Assembly: GCA_033439255.1 (NCBI GenBank)
Contig: CM065881.1
Coordinates: 1,798,001-1,862,000 of the forward strand
DNA length: 64,000 bases
Source of the DNA: Hericium rajendrae
Taxonomy: Eukaryota > Basidiomycota > Agaricomycetes > Russulales > Hericiaceae
Direction of reading: 5' to 3'
In this document: in pieces, positions 8,994 to 18,990 of the stretch
Layout of the letters: every line of letters starts with the position of its first letter
How positions within the stretch are numbered: position 1 is the stretch's first letter
Translations under genes and position numbers: made by a program
The notes under the pieces: generated by a model
What the model was told of the DNA's origin: nothing
Database searches by the model: none
The model's input: only the letters and a program-made list of their open reading frames with translations

Positions 8994-11900
8994 TTAAGGT
9001 GCATAAATAAGTAAACTTGCTTCTCGCTCTTTTGCATAATGCAAATTATCAAAACCTGACAGCATACCTTCAAACTCACATTGTCTACCAGTAGTTACTC
9101 CATCATAGTACCAGATCCTTTTTTCTTTGTCAATAATTCTTGCAGTAAAATGAACATCTCCAAAATACACTATAGCCACCAGTTTGAATGATGTCTTTTC
9201 ATTATTTGTGTGATGCTTCATGGTAAATGAGTGATTTATTTTTATATTATGATAGTCCACTTCTATAGCTATCAATGGTGGACTGTTGTTGGTAAAAACA
9301 GTAGTAGTATGAAGTGCACTATTGCACTGAGGGCATTTTTTCATACTAATTCCATTCATAATTTTTCCTAATTCACTAGCAGTATTTGAGTCTGCAGACA
9401 AGCTAGGAATATGCCATACAAGATTATGAACATTTTCAGTCACAGAATACTCACAACATGTAAAATTGTCTTCTACATATCCTACATCTGTTTGACATGC
9501 AAGTATAACAGAGGTTAACTCTCTGATATCAGTTCCCACTCCTTGTGTATTAGGAAATTTGATAGGGTCAAATTGTGTGAGCAAAGCTCTAACATTTTTT
9601 CTTACTAACTCAAAGTCAGAATGTTCCAAGTGAGTCCATTCATTATTCAATGTACTACAGTAATTGTTCAAATTTGCTAAGTGATCTTCCCAAAGATCTC
9701 TTTTTGTCCTAAAAATATGATAAAGGATGGTAAACAATGTATCATATGCACAGCTCCAAGTTTGACCACACCATTTCAATCCAATAGTAGGAGAAGAAAC
9801 TTTTACCTTTGAAGTACCACTTGTTTTTTGTTTTTTTATCTTTCTTTTATCAGCAGCTTCTTTACTAACCTGATCTAATGCTTTTGTTCCATTTGCCGTA
9901 TCAAAGCTATCTGGCTTCTCTTCAAATGTTACAAGCTTTCTTTTCTTAAGATTATCAGGCTCCTTTATACTATTTTTATTAATTGTATTAGTCTTTTGTT
10001 TGACTAAAATTGTCCATTCTGCATTCTTTGTGTTATGAAGAAGTTCAAAAGGATCTGATTTTGTCCATTTGAGTGGAGCAGGCACATTTGGTGGGACATA
10101 GTCAACTCCTTTCCACATTTGATACTGCTGGATGCGAGCTGCTCTAGTAGGAGCATCAATGATTGCAGGAAGTTTCTTGTAATATTGAAGACAAGTTATT
10201 TCATCTAATAGCTCAAGCTCTCTAAATTCTGATCTTAGATATCCAGGGAGTCTTCCTTTAATTTTATCAGTATTAAATTGCTGAAGAATAGCTGTTCCGG
10301 CAATACTTGAGCTTCGTGAGAGAGCAGTATAGACTCCTCTTTGGTCCTTACAATTTTGAATATCAACAACATTGAATGGTCGTGTTCTTTCTTGAGAAGC
10401 ATAGTCTGTCATTGAAAAGTTAGGTAGGATGGGAATCTGAGATCTACTAATCCATATTTCTTTGTCATTAGGCATAAAGCATTTGATTTTCTCTTCAACT
10501 CTGGAGATAGGAACAACATTAAGAGGCAGTCCTGTGAGTTGGACTGGCTTGGGTGCACAAGTCAATCTCACAAAGACTACGTCTAACACAAGCTTGTCAT
10601 CAATACCAGTATGACACTTCCATCCTACAACCACACCTTCAGCTCCATTGGTAACACACATCTCAGTTGCTTCATTATGTTTGAGCATGACAGGCATTCT
10701 TATACACAACGATAGTTTCCCTGCATAGTGTTTAGTCATAGATGGAATTAACTCCCATAGTTTTCTTTGCAAGGTAATGTGAATTTGATTGTTTGCTCTT
10801 ATAGGATCACTATACATATTTTTTTTCTTTTTACTTGACAAAGATTCATCAACCTTATGCCATCTATCTATAGAGTAAAAGTGTACAAGTTTTTGACCGA
10901 ACTCCATTCCACATCGAATTGTTCCTGCTTTATTAATTTCATCTCTCTGAATGTTGAATGATGTAATAATAGATACATTTCGAAATTGAGGATCTGCAAT
11001 GTTGGGTCTATTGGCCCCAGGTCCTGTAATTCTAGATCTAAGAAGGTTGATATCATCTTCTGTACAATATTTGTATCTCATATTTTCTAAAGCTCTTCTA
11101 AATCTAGCATCATCAGGTGTCTGTGTTTTTTGACGCATATTCTGTCTTAAAATTACTACAGTCACAAACTGATGCCATAATGCTTTTCCTAAACAAGCCT
11201 TTTGTTTTAAATGAGAATGAGTGGTGTGAATTATGGTATCTACATCCTGACTGTACAAGGCACTATTAGCAGGAGGAGGTAGTTGAGCAAAGTCACCAGC
11301 AAGAATGATGTTCACACCTCCAAAAGGTTGATCTTCTACTTTGAGTGCACTGCTCATTTGGGCACTGATATTGTACAAACTATTGCAATCTACCATAGAC
11401 ACCTCATCTAGAAAGATATATTGAACATGTTGGAGCCTGGTATGGATGTCAGCTAAAGTAGATACACCTTTGCCTCCTTCTGGTTGGAATTTATTGATAG
11501 CCAACATAGAATGATATGTTGATCCTCCTATCAAAGCTGCAGCAGCTCCTGTGGGTGCCATGATTAGAAATTTGTAAGACTCTTGTCTCTGCTCAAAAAA
11601 TCTGGTCATAGCTTTGATGACTTGTGACTTGCCAGTGCCAGCCATACCCCCTAAATACATTTTGAGCTGCTCAGACTGTGGAGTCACAGCATGATTTGTA
11701 ATAATTTTAAATGCTCTTGATTGCTCAACATTTAGTGTGAATGTCTTAGCTATTTCATCAATGTTTAATCTATCCTCTGGATTTTTCGGATGATAATTGT
11801 AATCTAAATATGCTCTACTCACTAACTTGACTTCATTTATATTATAAGGATCTCTATAGGAAGTATCATTATTCTTTTCTGCATTGCTAGCTTCAAGATC

Positions 11901-14900
11901 TCTTTTGGCCAAGATAATATCTTTTTCTCGTGCTAGAGTTGCTTTCCATTCTCTTTGAGACTTGGATAACATGACATTCTCATCAACAGCATTTTCTGTC
12001 TGCTCTATTTTACTTGGATTTAACCATCCAGTACCTTGAATAAGTTTATGCATCTCATACATATCTGCCAGTCTTTTTTGTTGTTTTTTGCCTATATCAT
12101 CCCATTCTTCTTGAAGCTTTTCAGTCAGACTATCTACATCCCAGTTGGCAGTTGCTTCATCTTCATCATGTTGGCCATCAAGCTCATGCTGGAATGTGGC
12201 AAAGATTTTATCACCAAAACTGTTGTTCTGTTCTTGTTGTTTTCTTTGCGCAGAAAAGTCATCTCTAGCATCATTGCATTCATATTTGATTTGAAAAAAA
12301 TCCATCACCTGCTTTTGTCGAGAAGTAAACTTATATTTGTCAAAAGCATCATCCCATGACTGTTCTTTGTTCTTGAGATCAAGACCAGATCTCCAAGGCT
12401 TAAATAGTGTAAGCATAGTCTGACAATATTCTTCTCTATTGCCTTTATCTCTTCTAGGCAAAGAACCACCTGTGAAATTTGGAACTTTGATATTCTCTTC
12501 CTTTAGTTTGTGTATGTAATGAGTCTTGAGTTGAGGATGTGGCTCAATAAATAGCTTTTTTGGCACAATTCTCTTCTTTGTGTTGTATTGATTATTTTTT
12601 GGATTGTAATCCTCATCATTTGGATCATCATACTCATCTTCTTCCTCTTCCTCTTCTTCTTTCTCATTATCTTCTTGATAACTTGGCTCTCTATCTAAAT
12701 TGTTTTCTTCTTCAACTTGAGTAAAAGCATCATTTTCATCAACTATCTTCATTTCATTTTCTTCCAGTTCATCAGTCTCAATATTCTTCATGATCACATC
12801 TACAATATCTTTTGATGTACTTGTCTTTTTACTAATATCTGATTTCTGATCCAAGTGTGACTTTGATTTTTTCAATCCACTTAAAGATCTTTTCTCATAC
12901 CGACAGATCCAATCATACAAAGTTACATCTACTAGCTCCTTTGACCTATACATATAATCCAGAATTGGAGACAAACCTACTAACTTTCCTTGAATTTCAT
13001 TTACTATGACTTTGTCAGGAACATTCTCATGAAAGTCATCAATTTGATTCCAGTCTTGGCTAACTTGTTTGACATAAGTACTCCAGAAGAAAACTTTGAA
13101 CAAGTGACTTGTATAATGATCTGGATGAGACAAGAGATACATACATGCCATAGGAGATCCCATTTCTAACTTTACAGTTAACGAGTTGACTATCTGAACT
13201 ATCAACTTTCTTGCTTTTTCTTGTCTAGAACTATCACCACCAATATAAGTAGTGTTTCTATCAAACACACTACGAATAGCTTGAAACATGACATGTGTAT
13301 TCAGAGGTGATTTAGTAATGTAGTCAGTAATATATGCAACAATAGACTTAATGGCAGTTCCTGAAAGCATACTAGTTACATCTGTATTGCATCCCAAAAG
13401 ATATGTTAAAGGTGTGGAAAATGTGTTAAGCATGGCCTCTCCTTTTTTCATGATAATGCTACCACTGTCCTTGTCTATTAAAGAAGCTAGATATGTGTCT
13501 CTTGGAAAACGAGCTTTGCAACTATCATATTTTTTATTCTTGCAACCTCCTCTATCACAACTGTGAACATTAGATAAATATAAAAGTTCATTGACTCTCT
13601 TTTTAAAATGTGTCCACCATGAACAGGTTTCTTGGCAATTGCTGCAATCAGTTATATATTCATTGTTATCATGCTCAACTTCAAAACTTGGTACTAAAGG
13701 TGCATCACCTTTTTTTACATGTATTTTGCATGGTTTGGGTGGAGCTTCTGGTAAGACTTGAGTTGGCTCAACATAGTTGATATCCTTTTTTACTTGTTGT
13801 ATCATGTCATTTTCTACTTTTGCCATAGTACTATCTATAAATTCTCCTTGATGACAACTTTCTAAATATTTAATCATCTCCTTTTGAAACTCTGAAGTAG
13901 GATCTAAAATTCTATCTCTAATTTCCTGAGGTGACAAACAACCTTGAATCCAGATCATAGTATGCAGATGGAGGCTTAGACGACCTTGTTGTTCTACAGT
14001 TCCATAGTATCCAGCAGTCTTACCATACAATCCTCTTCTTTTGTCATTGAATCTCAATACATGTTTGATAAACAAGTCCACCATGAGTTTGAAAAACCTG
14101 GCACCTGCTACAGGATTGCTAGCAATAAGACGAAACTGCTCATCCTTCTCATAAAGCTTTGGATAGAATCTCATGTCTTTGTCAGCAAAATACAAACAGA
14201 TAGGATGTTTAAGATCTGCTGGTGCAAATGTAATAAACCAAGAAGGGGCACTCAAATATGATATAAGAGACCAGATCTCATTTCTCATATATTTACGACC
14301 TGTCTTTGAATCTTGCACATGATGAGCAACATGGTCCAAATCATTGATGATTTGATAACAAAGTTTTTCCTCATCTGTCTCTGGCTGTACTCTTTCTCCA
14401 TCAGCCAATCTATCTATAAGTTGACTTAAAACTTCTGGATTTACTGACATGAGTCTATCTGCTATATTGGAAAAATTGGCTTTTTTAGCCAAAAGGTAAC
14501 CACCTGTTGTACTCTCTTTAATTTGATCATGATTGATACAAACCAAGGGAAACATAGCCTCATATTGAAATCTTTTGTCATGATACATCAATAGATCACC
14601 TTTTCTTGCATGATCAGATATTTTTACACTGCCATTGCTATTGCCAACACCTCCTAGGCCATATGGAAACAGCCATGAAAATATTTGAGGATAAAGCTGA
14701 GAATTGTTATATATTGACTCTGGATTTGCAGCTTGTCCAATGCCTAAAGCTCTGTTGTTTTTGCCTCTCATATGTTGTAAAGCAATTGCTCTCAGCTGTT
14801 GAGTAGTCTTTTTGTCCAAATCTCCACCTATCAAACCATGTACAATAAAAGGACATTTTCCAGACTCTACACCTTGAAGAGGTCCATCAGATACTGACAT

Positions 14901-15077
14901 CATTCCAGGCTCAATAGCATCATCTGAAATTTTGCACTCTACAACTACAGGAGGAATGTCTTCAGGATAGCTATTGAGATTCTCATAAGATATATCCAAG
15001 TCAGCATAATCAATATGATTAAGCTTAAGCCATTCTAAAGCATGAGCAACTTTATTTCTCTGAACCAAAAGAGGAGT
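8994..15077 (-). CDS. Helitron RepHel protein: HUH Rep, Pif1-like helicase, USP-like cysteine peptidase
   Basis: About 2,027 residues from the in-frame TAG at 15078-15080 to the stop at 8994; numbering below starts at the TTG at 15068. Helitron_like_N/Rep spans about 180-590, with the HUH motif SLHLHT (H367, H369) and the two-tyrosine motif AYITDYITK (Y579, Y583) for rolling-circle nicking and strand transfer. An acidic linker lies at 768-820. The SF1 Pif1-like helicase has Walker A GMAGTGKS (1141-1148), DEVSM (1221), GDFAQLPPP (1258) and LRQNMRQ (1307). Motif V reads YASQERTR where Gly is normal after Gln. Motif VI has TALSRSSS. The C-terminal block, about 1760-2024, looks like a USP-type peptidase: WSCAYDTLF (C1773), CPQC (1912-1915), DVHFTARI (H1973) and WYYDG (D1989). 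An internal ATG is not the natural start; the protein continues upstream. Confidence 0.88.
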   Translation of the reverse strand, partial: TPLLVQRNKVAHALEWLKLNHIDYADLDISYENLNSYPEDIPPVVVECKISDDAIEPGMMSVSDGPLQGVESGKCPFIVHGLIGGDLDKKTTQQLRAIALQHMRGKNNRALGIGQAANPESIYNNSQLYPQIFSWLFPYGLGGVGNSNGSVKISDHARKGDLLMYHDKRFQYEAMFPLVCINHDQIKESTTGGYLLAKKANFSNIADRLMSVNPEVLSQLIDRLADGERVQPETDEEKLCYQIINDLDHVAHHVQDSKTGRKYMRNEIWSLISYLSAPSWFITFAPADLKHPICLYFADKDMRFYPKLYEKDEQFRLIASNPVAGARFFKLMVDLFIKHVLRFNDKRRGLYGKTAGYYGTVEQQGRLSLHLHTMIWIQGCLSPQEIRDRILDPTSEFQKEMIKYLESCHQGEFIDSTMAKVENDMIQQVKKDINYVEPTQVLPEAPPKPCKIHVKKGDAPLVPSFEVEHDNNEYITDCSNCQETCSWWTHFKKRVNELLYLSNVHSCDRGGCKNKKYDSCKARFPRDTYLASLIDKDSGSIIMKKGEAMLNTFSTPLTYLLGCNTDVTSMLSGTAIKSIVAYITDYITKSPLNTHVMFQAIRSVFDRNTTYIGGDSSRQEKARKLIVQIVNSLTVKLEMGSPMACMYLLSHPDHYTSHLFKVFFWSTYVKQVSQDWNQIDDFHENVPDKVIVNEIQGKLVGLSPILDYMYRSKELVDVTLYDWICRYEKRSLSGLKKSKSHLDQKSDISKKTSTSKDIVDVIMKNIETDELEENEMKIVDENDAFTQVEEENNLDREPSYQEDNEKEEEEEEEDEYDDPNDEDYNPKNNQYNTKKRIVPKKLFIEPHPQLKTHYIHKLKEENIKVPNFTGGSLPRRDKGNREEYCQTMLTLFKPWRSGLDLKNKEQSWDDAFDKYKFTSRQKQVMDFFQIKYECNDARDDFSAQRKQQEQNNSFGDKIFATFQHELDGQHDEDEATANWDVDSLTEKLQEEWDDIGKKQQKRLADMYEMHKLIQGTGWLNPSKIEQTENAVDENVMLSKSQREWKATLAREKDIILAKRDLEASNAEKNNDTSYRDPYNINEVKLVSRAYLDYNYHPKNPEDRLNIDEIAKTFTLNVEQSRAFKIITNHAVTPQSEQLKMYLGGMAGTGKSQVIKAMTRFFEQRQESYKFLIMAPTGAAAALIGGSTYHSMLAINKFQPEGGKGVSTLADIHTRLQHVQYIFLDEVSMVDCNSLYNISAQMSSALKVEDQPFGGVNIILAGDFAQLPPPANSALYSQDVDTIIHTTHSHLKQKACLGKALWHQFVTVVILRQNMRQKTQTPDDARFRRALENMRYKYCTEDDINLLRSRITGPGANRPNIADPQFRNVSIITSFNIQRDEINKAGTIRCGMEFGQKLVHFYSIDRWHKVDESLSSKKKKNMYSDPIRANNQIHITLQRKLWELIPSMTKHYAGKLSLCIRMPVMLKHNEATEMCVTNGAEGVVVGWKCHTGIDDKLVLDVVFVRLTCAPKPVQLTGLPLNVVPISRVEEKIKCFMPNDKEIWISRSQIPILPNFSMTDYASQERTRPFNVVDIQNCKDQRGVYTALSRSSSIAGTAILQQFNTDKIKGRLPGYLRSEFRELELLDEITCLQYYKKLPAIIDAPTRAARIQQYQMWKGVDYVPPNVPAPLKWTKSDPFELLHNTKNAEWTILVKQKTNTINKNSIKEPDNLKKRKLVTFEEKPDSFDTANGTKALDQVSKEAADKRKIKKQKTSGTSKVKVSSPTIGLKWCGQTWSCAYDTLFTILYHIFRTKRDLWEDHLANLNNYCSTLNNEWTHLEHSDFELVRKNVRALLTQFDPIKFPNTQGVGTDIRELTSVILACQTDVGYVEDNFTCCEYSVTENVHNLVWHIPSLSADSNTASELGKIMNGISMKKCPQCNSALHTTTVFTNNSPPLIAIEVDYHNIKINHSFTMKHHTNNEKTSFKLVAIVYFGDVHFTARIIDKEKRIWYYDGVTTGRQCEFEGMLSGFDNLHYAKEREASLLIYAP

Positions 15078-16403
15078 CTACTTAAATTCTTTTTCAGTAG
15101 GCTGAGTTTGACCTATATAAACAAATGCCATAACTTCATCCAATTCATCAAGGCTAGGTGGAAGCTTTGCATATATCTTAGGCATGGGAGTGGAGAAAAA
15201 AACTGCATTTGCAGACATTTTGTATAAGCCAGACTTGTGCACACGCACAATGCATCGGTTGTGACACACCCTTGAGATAAGCATCTTTTCTGTCCAACTG
15301 AGATCCTGTAGCTGCTCTGGAATTTCACCTATCCAATTGCCATTGATTAGAGCATGTTTTGGTATCTTTTTCTTTTTTAACTCTTGAAGACAAGTATTGC
15401 AGATGCTTTTTGAGTGTTTATCAAGTAATGGTCCTTTACAAGATTGTATTATATCTGATGAGTTGTATCTTTCCTGTCTTGCAATGAAAGTATTGTCAGT
15501 TTCAAGGATAGATAAGTCTAAATCATGTTCAGACATATCTGTCAGATGTTGAAGTGAAGTCAAAAGACCACAGACACTACATAAGCTCTCCAATATCATA
15601 TTTGGTTGTATATCATTACAGTATTCAGAAACAATATTTTCAATCAGTTTTTTTGAAGGAGGTTTTGGAGGAAAGGATTGTTCATTTGGCTGTATAATTT
15701 TTTTATGTTGTTTATATCTTTTACGTTTTATATTATTCTTATTTTCAACAAGTTTAAATAATGTAAAATGTTCTTTACAACTTTTTTCCTTACAGCTATG
15801 ATTGCTTAATTTATTTTGCAAGTCTTGCAACATATTTCGATCATTTGCTTGTATCTTATGTTGATGACATACATTAATAATAGCACGTTTTGGGAGTTTA
15901 GCTAGTTTGGAAATTGGAATGGTAGTTACAATCATATCATTAGCTACTGGTACTAAATCTTGACTATGAGAAACAAAATTCCAAGATGTGTTTTTATGAA
16001 ATACAACATCTCCTTGTATAAAATTAGAGATTTCATTGTATGACCAAGTTATATTTGGAGCAAAACCTCCTAACATTTGTGGCTTTTTGGTATTTATTGA
16101 CAACAAGATATTACTTTTCATACTATCTTGTGTGTTGTATGATATACTATCTTTATAAGATGATATCCATCCAATAAGGAAGGACTTTTGTCTGCTCAAT
16201 TTGGCTTCGGTTATGCATAATAGCAATATTAAAACTAAGCACGTCATAACATGTATTTTTTGTAGTGCGAGCGCCTTGGCCCAATTATTTGTACACTTTG
16301 ATACAGGCACTTTGGCCAATGTTAGCTGCACATAGCAACTGGAGTGGCCCTTATCTAAATATATCATCAAAAAACTCACCACAAATATAGCAAATAATAG
16401 CAC
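15078..16403 (-). CDS. Helitron N-terminal region with DUF6570
   Basis: 441 codons in the same frame as the RepHel block, ending at a TAG (15078-15080) after PTEKEFK. The DUF6570 signature is clear: CNTCLQELKKKKIPKHALIN, then GNWIGEIPEQLQDLSWTEK and ISRVCHNRCIVRV, a segment normally fused directly to the Helitron Rep domain. A Cys pair (CSVC) and a basic stretch precede it. The first roughly 60 residues are hydrophobic and may be non-coding, so the true start is uncertain. The single in-frame stop separates this part from the catalytic part, so this copy either relies on read-through or re-initiation or is inactive. Confidence 0.75.
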   Translation of the reverse strand: MLLFAIFVVSFLMIYLDKGHSSCYVQLTLAKVPVSKCTNNWAKALALQKIHVMTCLVLILLLCITEAKLSRQKSFLIGWISSYKDSISYNTQDSMKSNILLSINTKKPQMLGGFAPNITWSYNEISNFIQGDVVFHKNTSWNFVSHSQDLVPVANDMIVTTIPISKLAKLPKRAIINVCHQHKIQANDRNMLQDLQNKLSNHSCKEKSCKEHFTLFKLVENKNNIKRKRYKQHKKIIQPNEQSFPPKPPSKKLIENIVSEYCNDIQPNMILESLCSVCGLLTSLQHLTDMSEHDLDLSILETDNTFIARQERYNSSDIIQSCKGPLLDKHSKSICNTCLQELKKKKIPKHALINGNWIGEIPEQLQDLSWTEKMLISRVCHNRCIVRVHKSGLYKMSANAVFFSTPMPKIYAKLPPSLDELDEVMAFVYIGQTQPTEKEFK

Positions 16404-16443
16404 TAAGGCAATGGTCTAAGCAAGGGTCTCTACCTCGTTTATG

Positions 16444-16473
16444 GGATTCTATCGCTCAATAGCGATAGAATCC
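16444..16473. promoter_or_regulatory. Terminal hairpin at the probable Helitron 5' end
   Basis: Perfect 13-bp stem (GGATTCTATCGCT and its complement) with loop CAAT, just outside the first Helitron codons. It is analogous to the ACGATTC-CTTA-GAATCGT hairpin starting all non-autonomous relatives here, and probably part of the transposition end. Confidence 0.6.
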
Positions 16474-17350
16474 AATTGATTTTTTTTTCAATCACCCGTA
16501 ATGATGCATAATTACGATTCCTTAGAATCGTTTACTCTATACTGCCTTTTCATAGTGAAAACGACACCAAAACGATGACTATGCCCATTAGGCAGTTGGC
16601 TTATATAATCACACATCTTCAATCTAATGAGTTTGCAGGTTCAACTCCAGCTCTGGCCAAACTTTGTTGATTTAATGTAACTTGATCAGTTCTTGATCAA
16701 TTCACCTGTTCTCAAATGCATCTGGATCTGCTCATTTATTGCTTTCTGACAGTATTTTTTGCATCCTGATCTGTGCAGAACTCATAGAATGCAATGAATT
16801 TCTACATTTTCCCTCTATGACACTTGAACTTGAGCTAACTCAGTCCATTCTCCACTGATTTACTTGTTTTTAAATGCGTCTGAATCTACTCACTTATAGC
16901 TTTGCTATCATATTTTATGCATCCAAATCGGTTAAGAACTTGCAGAATGCAAAGTGTTTCATTTTTTCCTCTTCTAAAATGCTTGAACCCTAGCTAACTA
17001 GGTCAATTTCCAACCGATTTACTCGTTCTAAAGTGCATCAGAATCTACTTATTGATAGCTTTCTTACGGTACCTCATGCGTCAGGATCAATGCAAAACTC
17101 GCAGAATGCGAATTGTTTCTGCATTTTCCCCCTAGAATGCTTGAACTCCAGCTAACTTAATCAGTACTCAGCCGATTCACTTGTTCTCAAATGCATCCTA
17201 ATATATCAGAAAGCCGGTCTCCAACACAATTTACTGCTCACAGAAAGATACAGCCACTAAAATAATACACAGCAAACAAATGTACATACTGTTTATTGAT
17301 AAAATGAGCAAAACACTGCAATTTATCGGTAGCAGTGGGTCCTGAGACTC

Positions 17351-17751
17351 CATCAGGAACCTTCAAAACTTTCTGTTTGACCTGCGAGACATCTGACAGT
17401 GTCTGCATGACCTGCAGCAGTTGCATCAGACACATCAGATACTCTCAGACAACATCAGCTACTCTCAGCTAGCTGCAGAATATTTGACCTCAAGATTCAA
17501 AAAAGTATCAATGCAGAATGCTCGCAGACTGATCAGAACTGATCAGATTTATATAAATTTTAGATATTGAAAACTTTGTTGCATCTAATGATTAGAGTTG
17601 GATGACTACTATATCTGTCAATAGTTATTGATTTCAAAATATAAAAGCTCTGATCAGAAATTGATCTCTAATTAGAGCCTGCAGCTGGATCAGGTCTTGC
17701 AGTTGATCAGACTCTGCAGGGTCCATCAGAAAGTTTTGAAGGTTCCTGATG
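17351..17751. mobile_element. MITE2, 401-bp copy
   Basis: CATCAGGAACCTTCAAAACT ends with TC duplicated on both flanks (17349-17350 and 17752-17753). It has the same length as the three other MITE2 copies and lies in the opposite orientation to the copy at 8461. Confidence 0.9.
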
Positions 17752-17770
17752 TCGGTCATGTGATCCTACA

Positions 17771-18556
17771 AGACCTTGTGCGGCCGAACAAGGTCTTAGC
17801 ACCCGCTTACATAAGCATAAATCGCCTAGAGAGCCAATACACTGTATACAGTGATTGCTTTATAGCTCTGCAACGAAGCAATCAATCGACAAACGGTAAA
17901 TTGTGTTTAGATACCTTCAATTACATCTTTCCAACCCAATTTAGAATATGAAAATCGGATCACTGTAAGCAGAGATATTTTTCGATTTATGTGCCACATC
18001 AGCAAAACAGTATTGTCTCCTATCTCAACAACAAGTGGTGCTATAATGTTGTAAACTATATTGTTAGAAAGCTACTGTAAATACAATTTCAATAAGCCCT
18101 CATACATCATGATTGATGCAGTATCAGCAGAGCTATAAAGCAATTAGTCTGCCACATCATCACGGACATATAGTTCAATAGATCAGCATTTTGCCATGCT
18201 ATCTTGCTGTTTATGGCACTATTCTAAAGCTATTCTAAATCTGATTCCAACAAGCTTTCACTCATTCTGATTCATGTGGTATTGAGAGGGCCATGGTGCA
18301 ATCTCTATGCCACATCATCAGAAGAGATCCAGAAAGTTGGTGATGGCCCTACACCATCATTGGACACCTCAGCCGCAACTCGCTGCAGATGGGAACTGGG
18401 CGTGTCCAAGCCTTGTAGTCAGTGTGCACTACTGGTAGTATCACACTGACTTCAAAGCTATCTGAAGAAAAGAAGAGAAAGCAGAGAGCGCAACATCAAC
18501 TACTGCTGACATAAGCTAAGCACAGCCACCAGACCTTGTGCGGCCGAACAAGGTCT
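17771..18556. repeat. Duplicated hairpin pair in the family A tail
   Basis: The 26-nt hairpin AGACCTTGT-GCGGCCGA-ACAAGGTCT occurs identically at 17771-17796 and 18531-18556, near the two ends of an 800-bp non-coding segment whose outer flanks (TCATGTGATC and GATCACGTGA) are also inverted. A reversed, diverged partner lies near 58940. It may be a separate TIR element captured in family A. Confidence 0.55.
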
Positions 18557-18673
18557 GCTATTGATCACGTGATTGGCCATTAGCTTTGTTCAACAATACA
18601 ATGTTTGATATTGATCATATATTCAATCTTGAATCTTGTTTGATTAGACATACAACTAGACTACTACTATAAT

Positions 18674-18838
18674 TACAATTCCTTAGAATCATTTACTCTA
18701 TACTGCCTTTTCATAGGGAAAACGACATGCAAACGATGACTATGCCCATTAGACAGTTGGCTTATATAACCACATATCTTCAATATGATGACTCGGAGTC
18801 TGCAGGTTCAATTCCAGCTTTGGCTGGACTTTTTCTTT
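18674..18838 (+). mobile_element. Family A head fragment
   Basis: Starts TACAATTCCTTAGAATCA and carries the tRNA-like module with GGTTCAATTCC, then is cut off by the start of the hAT sequence. Confidence 0.65.
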
Positions 18839-18881
18839 TACACTTAGTGAATGACATGGGTAACCCTTGGGTCTCTGAGGA

Positions 18882-18990
18882 TGTACCCATACCCATACCC
18901 ACTAATACCCATACCCATAGCATGGGTATGGGTTTTCATGGGTATGGGTATGGGTCAATCATGGGTTTTTGTGGGTACAAATCACCCATG
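18882..18990. repeat. CCCATA/TGGGTA simple repeat with inverted halves
   Basis: About 110 bp of ACCCAT units turning into ATGGGT units, forming an imperfect palindrome next to the left end of the hAT remnant. It probably forms part of the hAT subterminal region. It is not a telomere: the unit is variable and internal. Confidence 0.7.

Larger units (their letters stand above)
8928..16474 (-). mobile_element. Helitron encoding RepHel with a USP-like tail, near full length
   Basis: A leftward element. Its 3' end at 8928 reads, on the minus strand, AAGGAATCGTCTTGCC, then a stem-loop around ATGCAAAGCAT, then CCTCCCAAG and T. Its 5' end is probably near 16474, where a perfect 13-bp hairpin (GGATTCTATCGCT / AGCGATAGAATCC, 16444-16473) is the counterpart of the hairpin that starts the non-autonomous copies. 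The two coding blocks (15078-16403 and 8994-15077) are in one frame, separated by a single TAG. The 5' border is less certain than the 3' border. Confidence 0.8.
16513..18583 (+). mobile_element. Family A non-autonomous element with Helitron-like head and nested MITE2
   Basis: Begins TACGATTCCTTAGAATCGT after T, has a tRNA-like module with GGTTCAACTCC near 16638, then 3-4 degenerate tandem units of about 145-160 bp (16670-17200; recurring phrase TTCTCAAATGCATC), then a non-coding tail. MITE2 (17351-17751) is nested. The order is confirmed by the reversed copy at 28900-30134, which is colinear and lacks the MITE. No Helitron-type CAAG 3' end is visible, so the right border is a guess. Confidence 0.6.

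Noticed and set aside
16670-17200. CRISPR-like repeat array
   Set aside because: Units of about 145-160 bp, degenerate, without short repeat/spacer structure, in a eukaryotic mobile element.
18882-18990. CCCATA repeats as an internal telomere-like tract
   Set aside because: The unit is variable, inverts in the middle and adjoins a hAT remnant whose termini commonly have such repeats. It is not TTAGGG.
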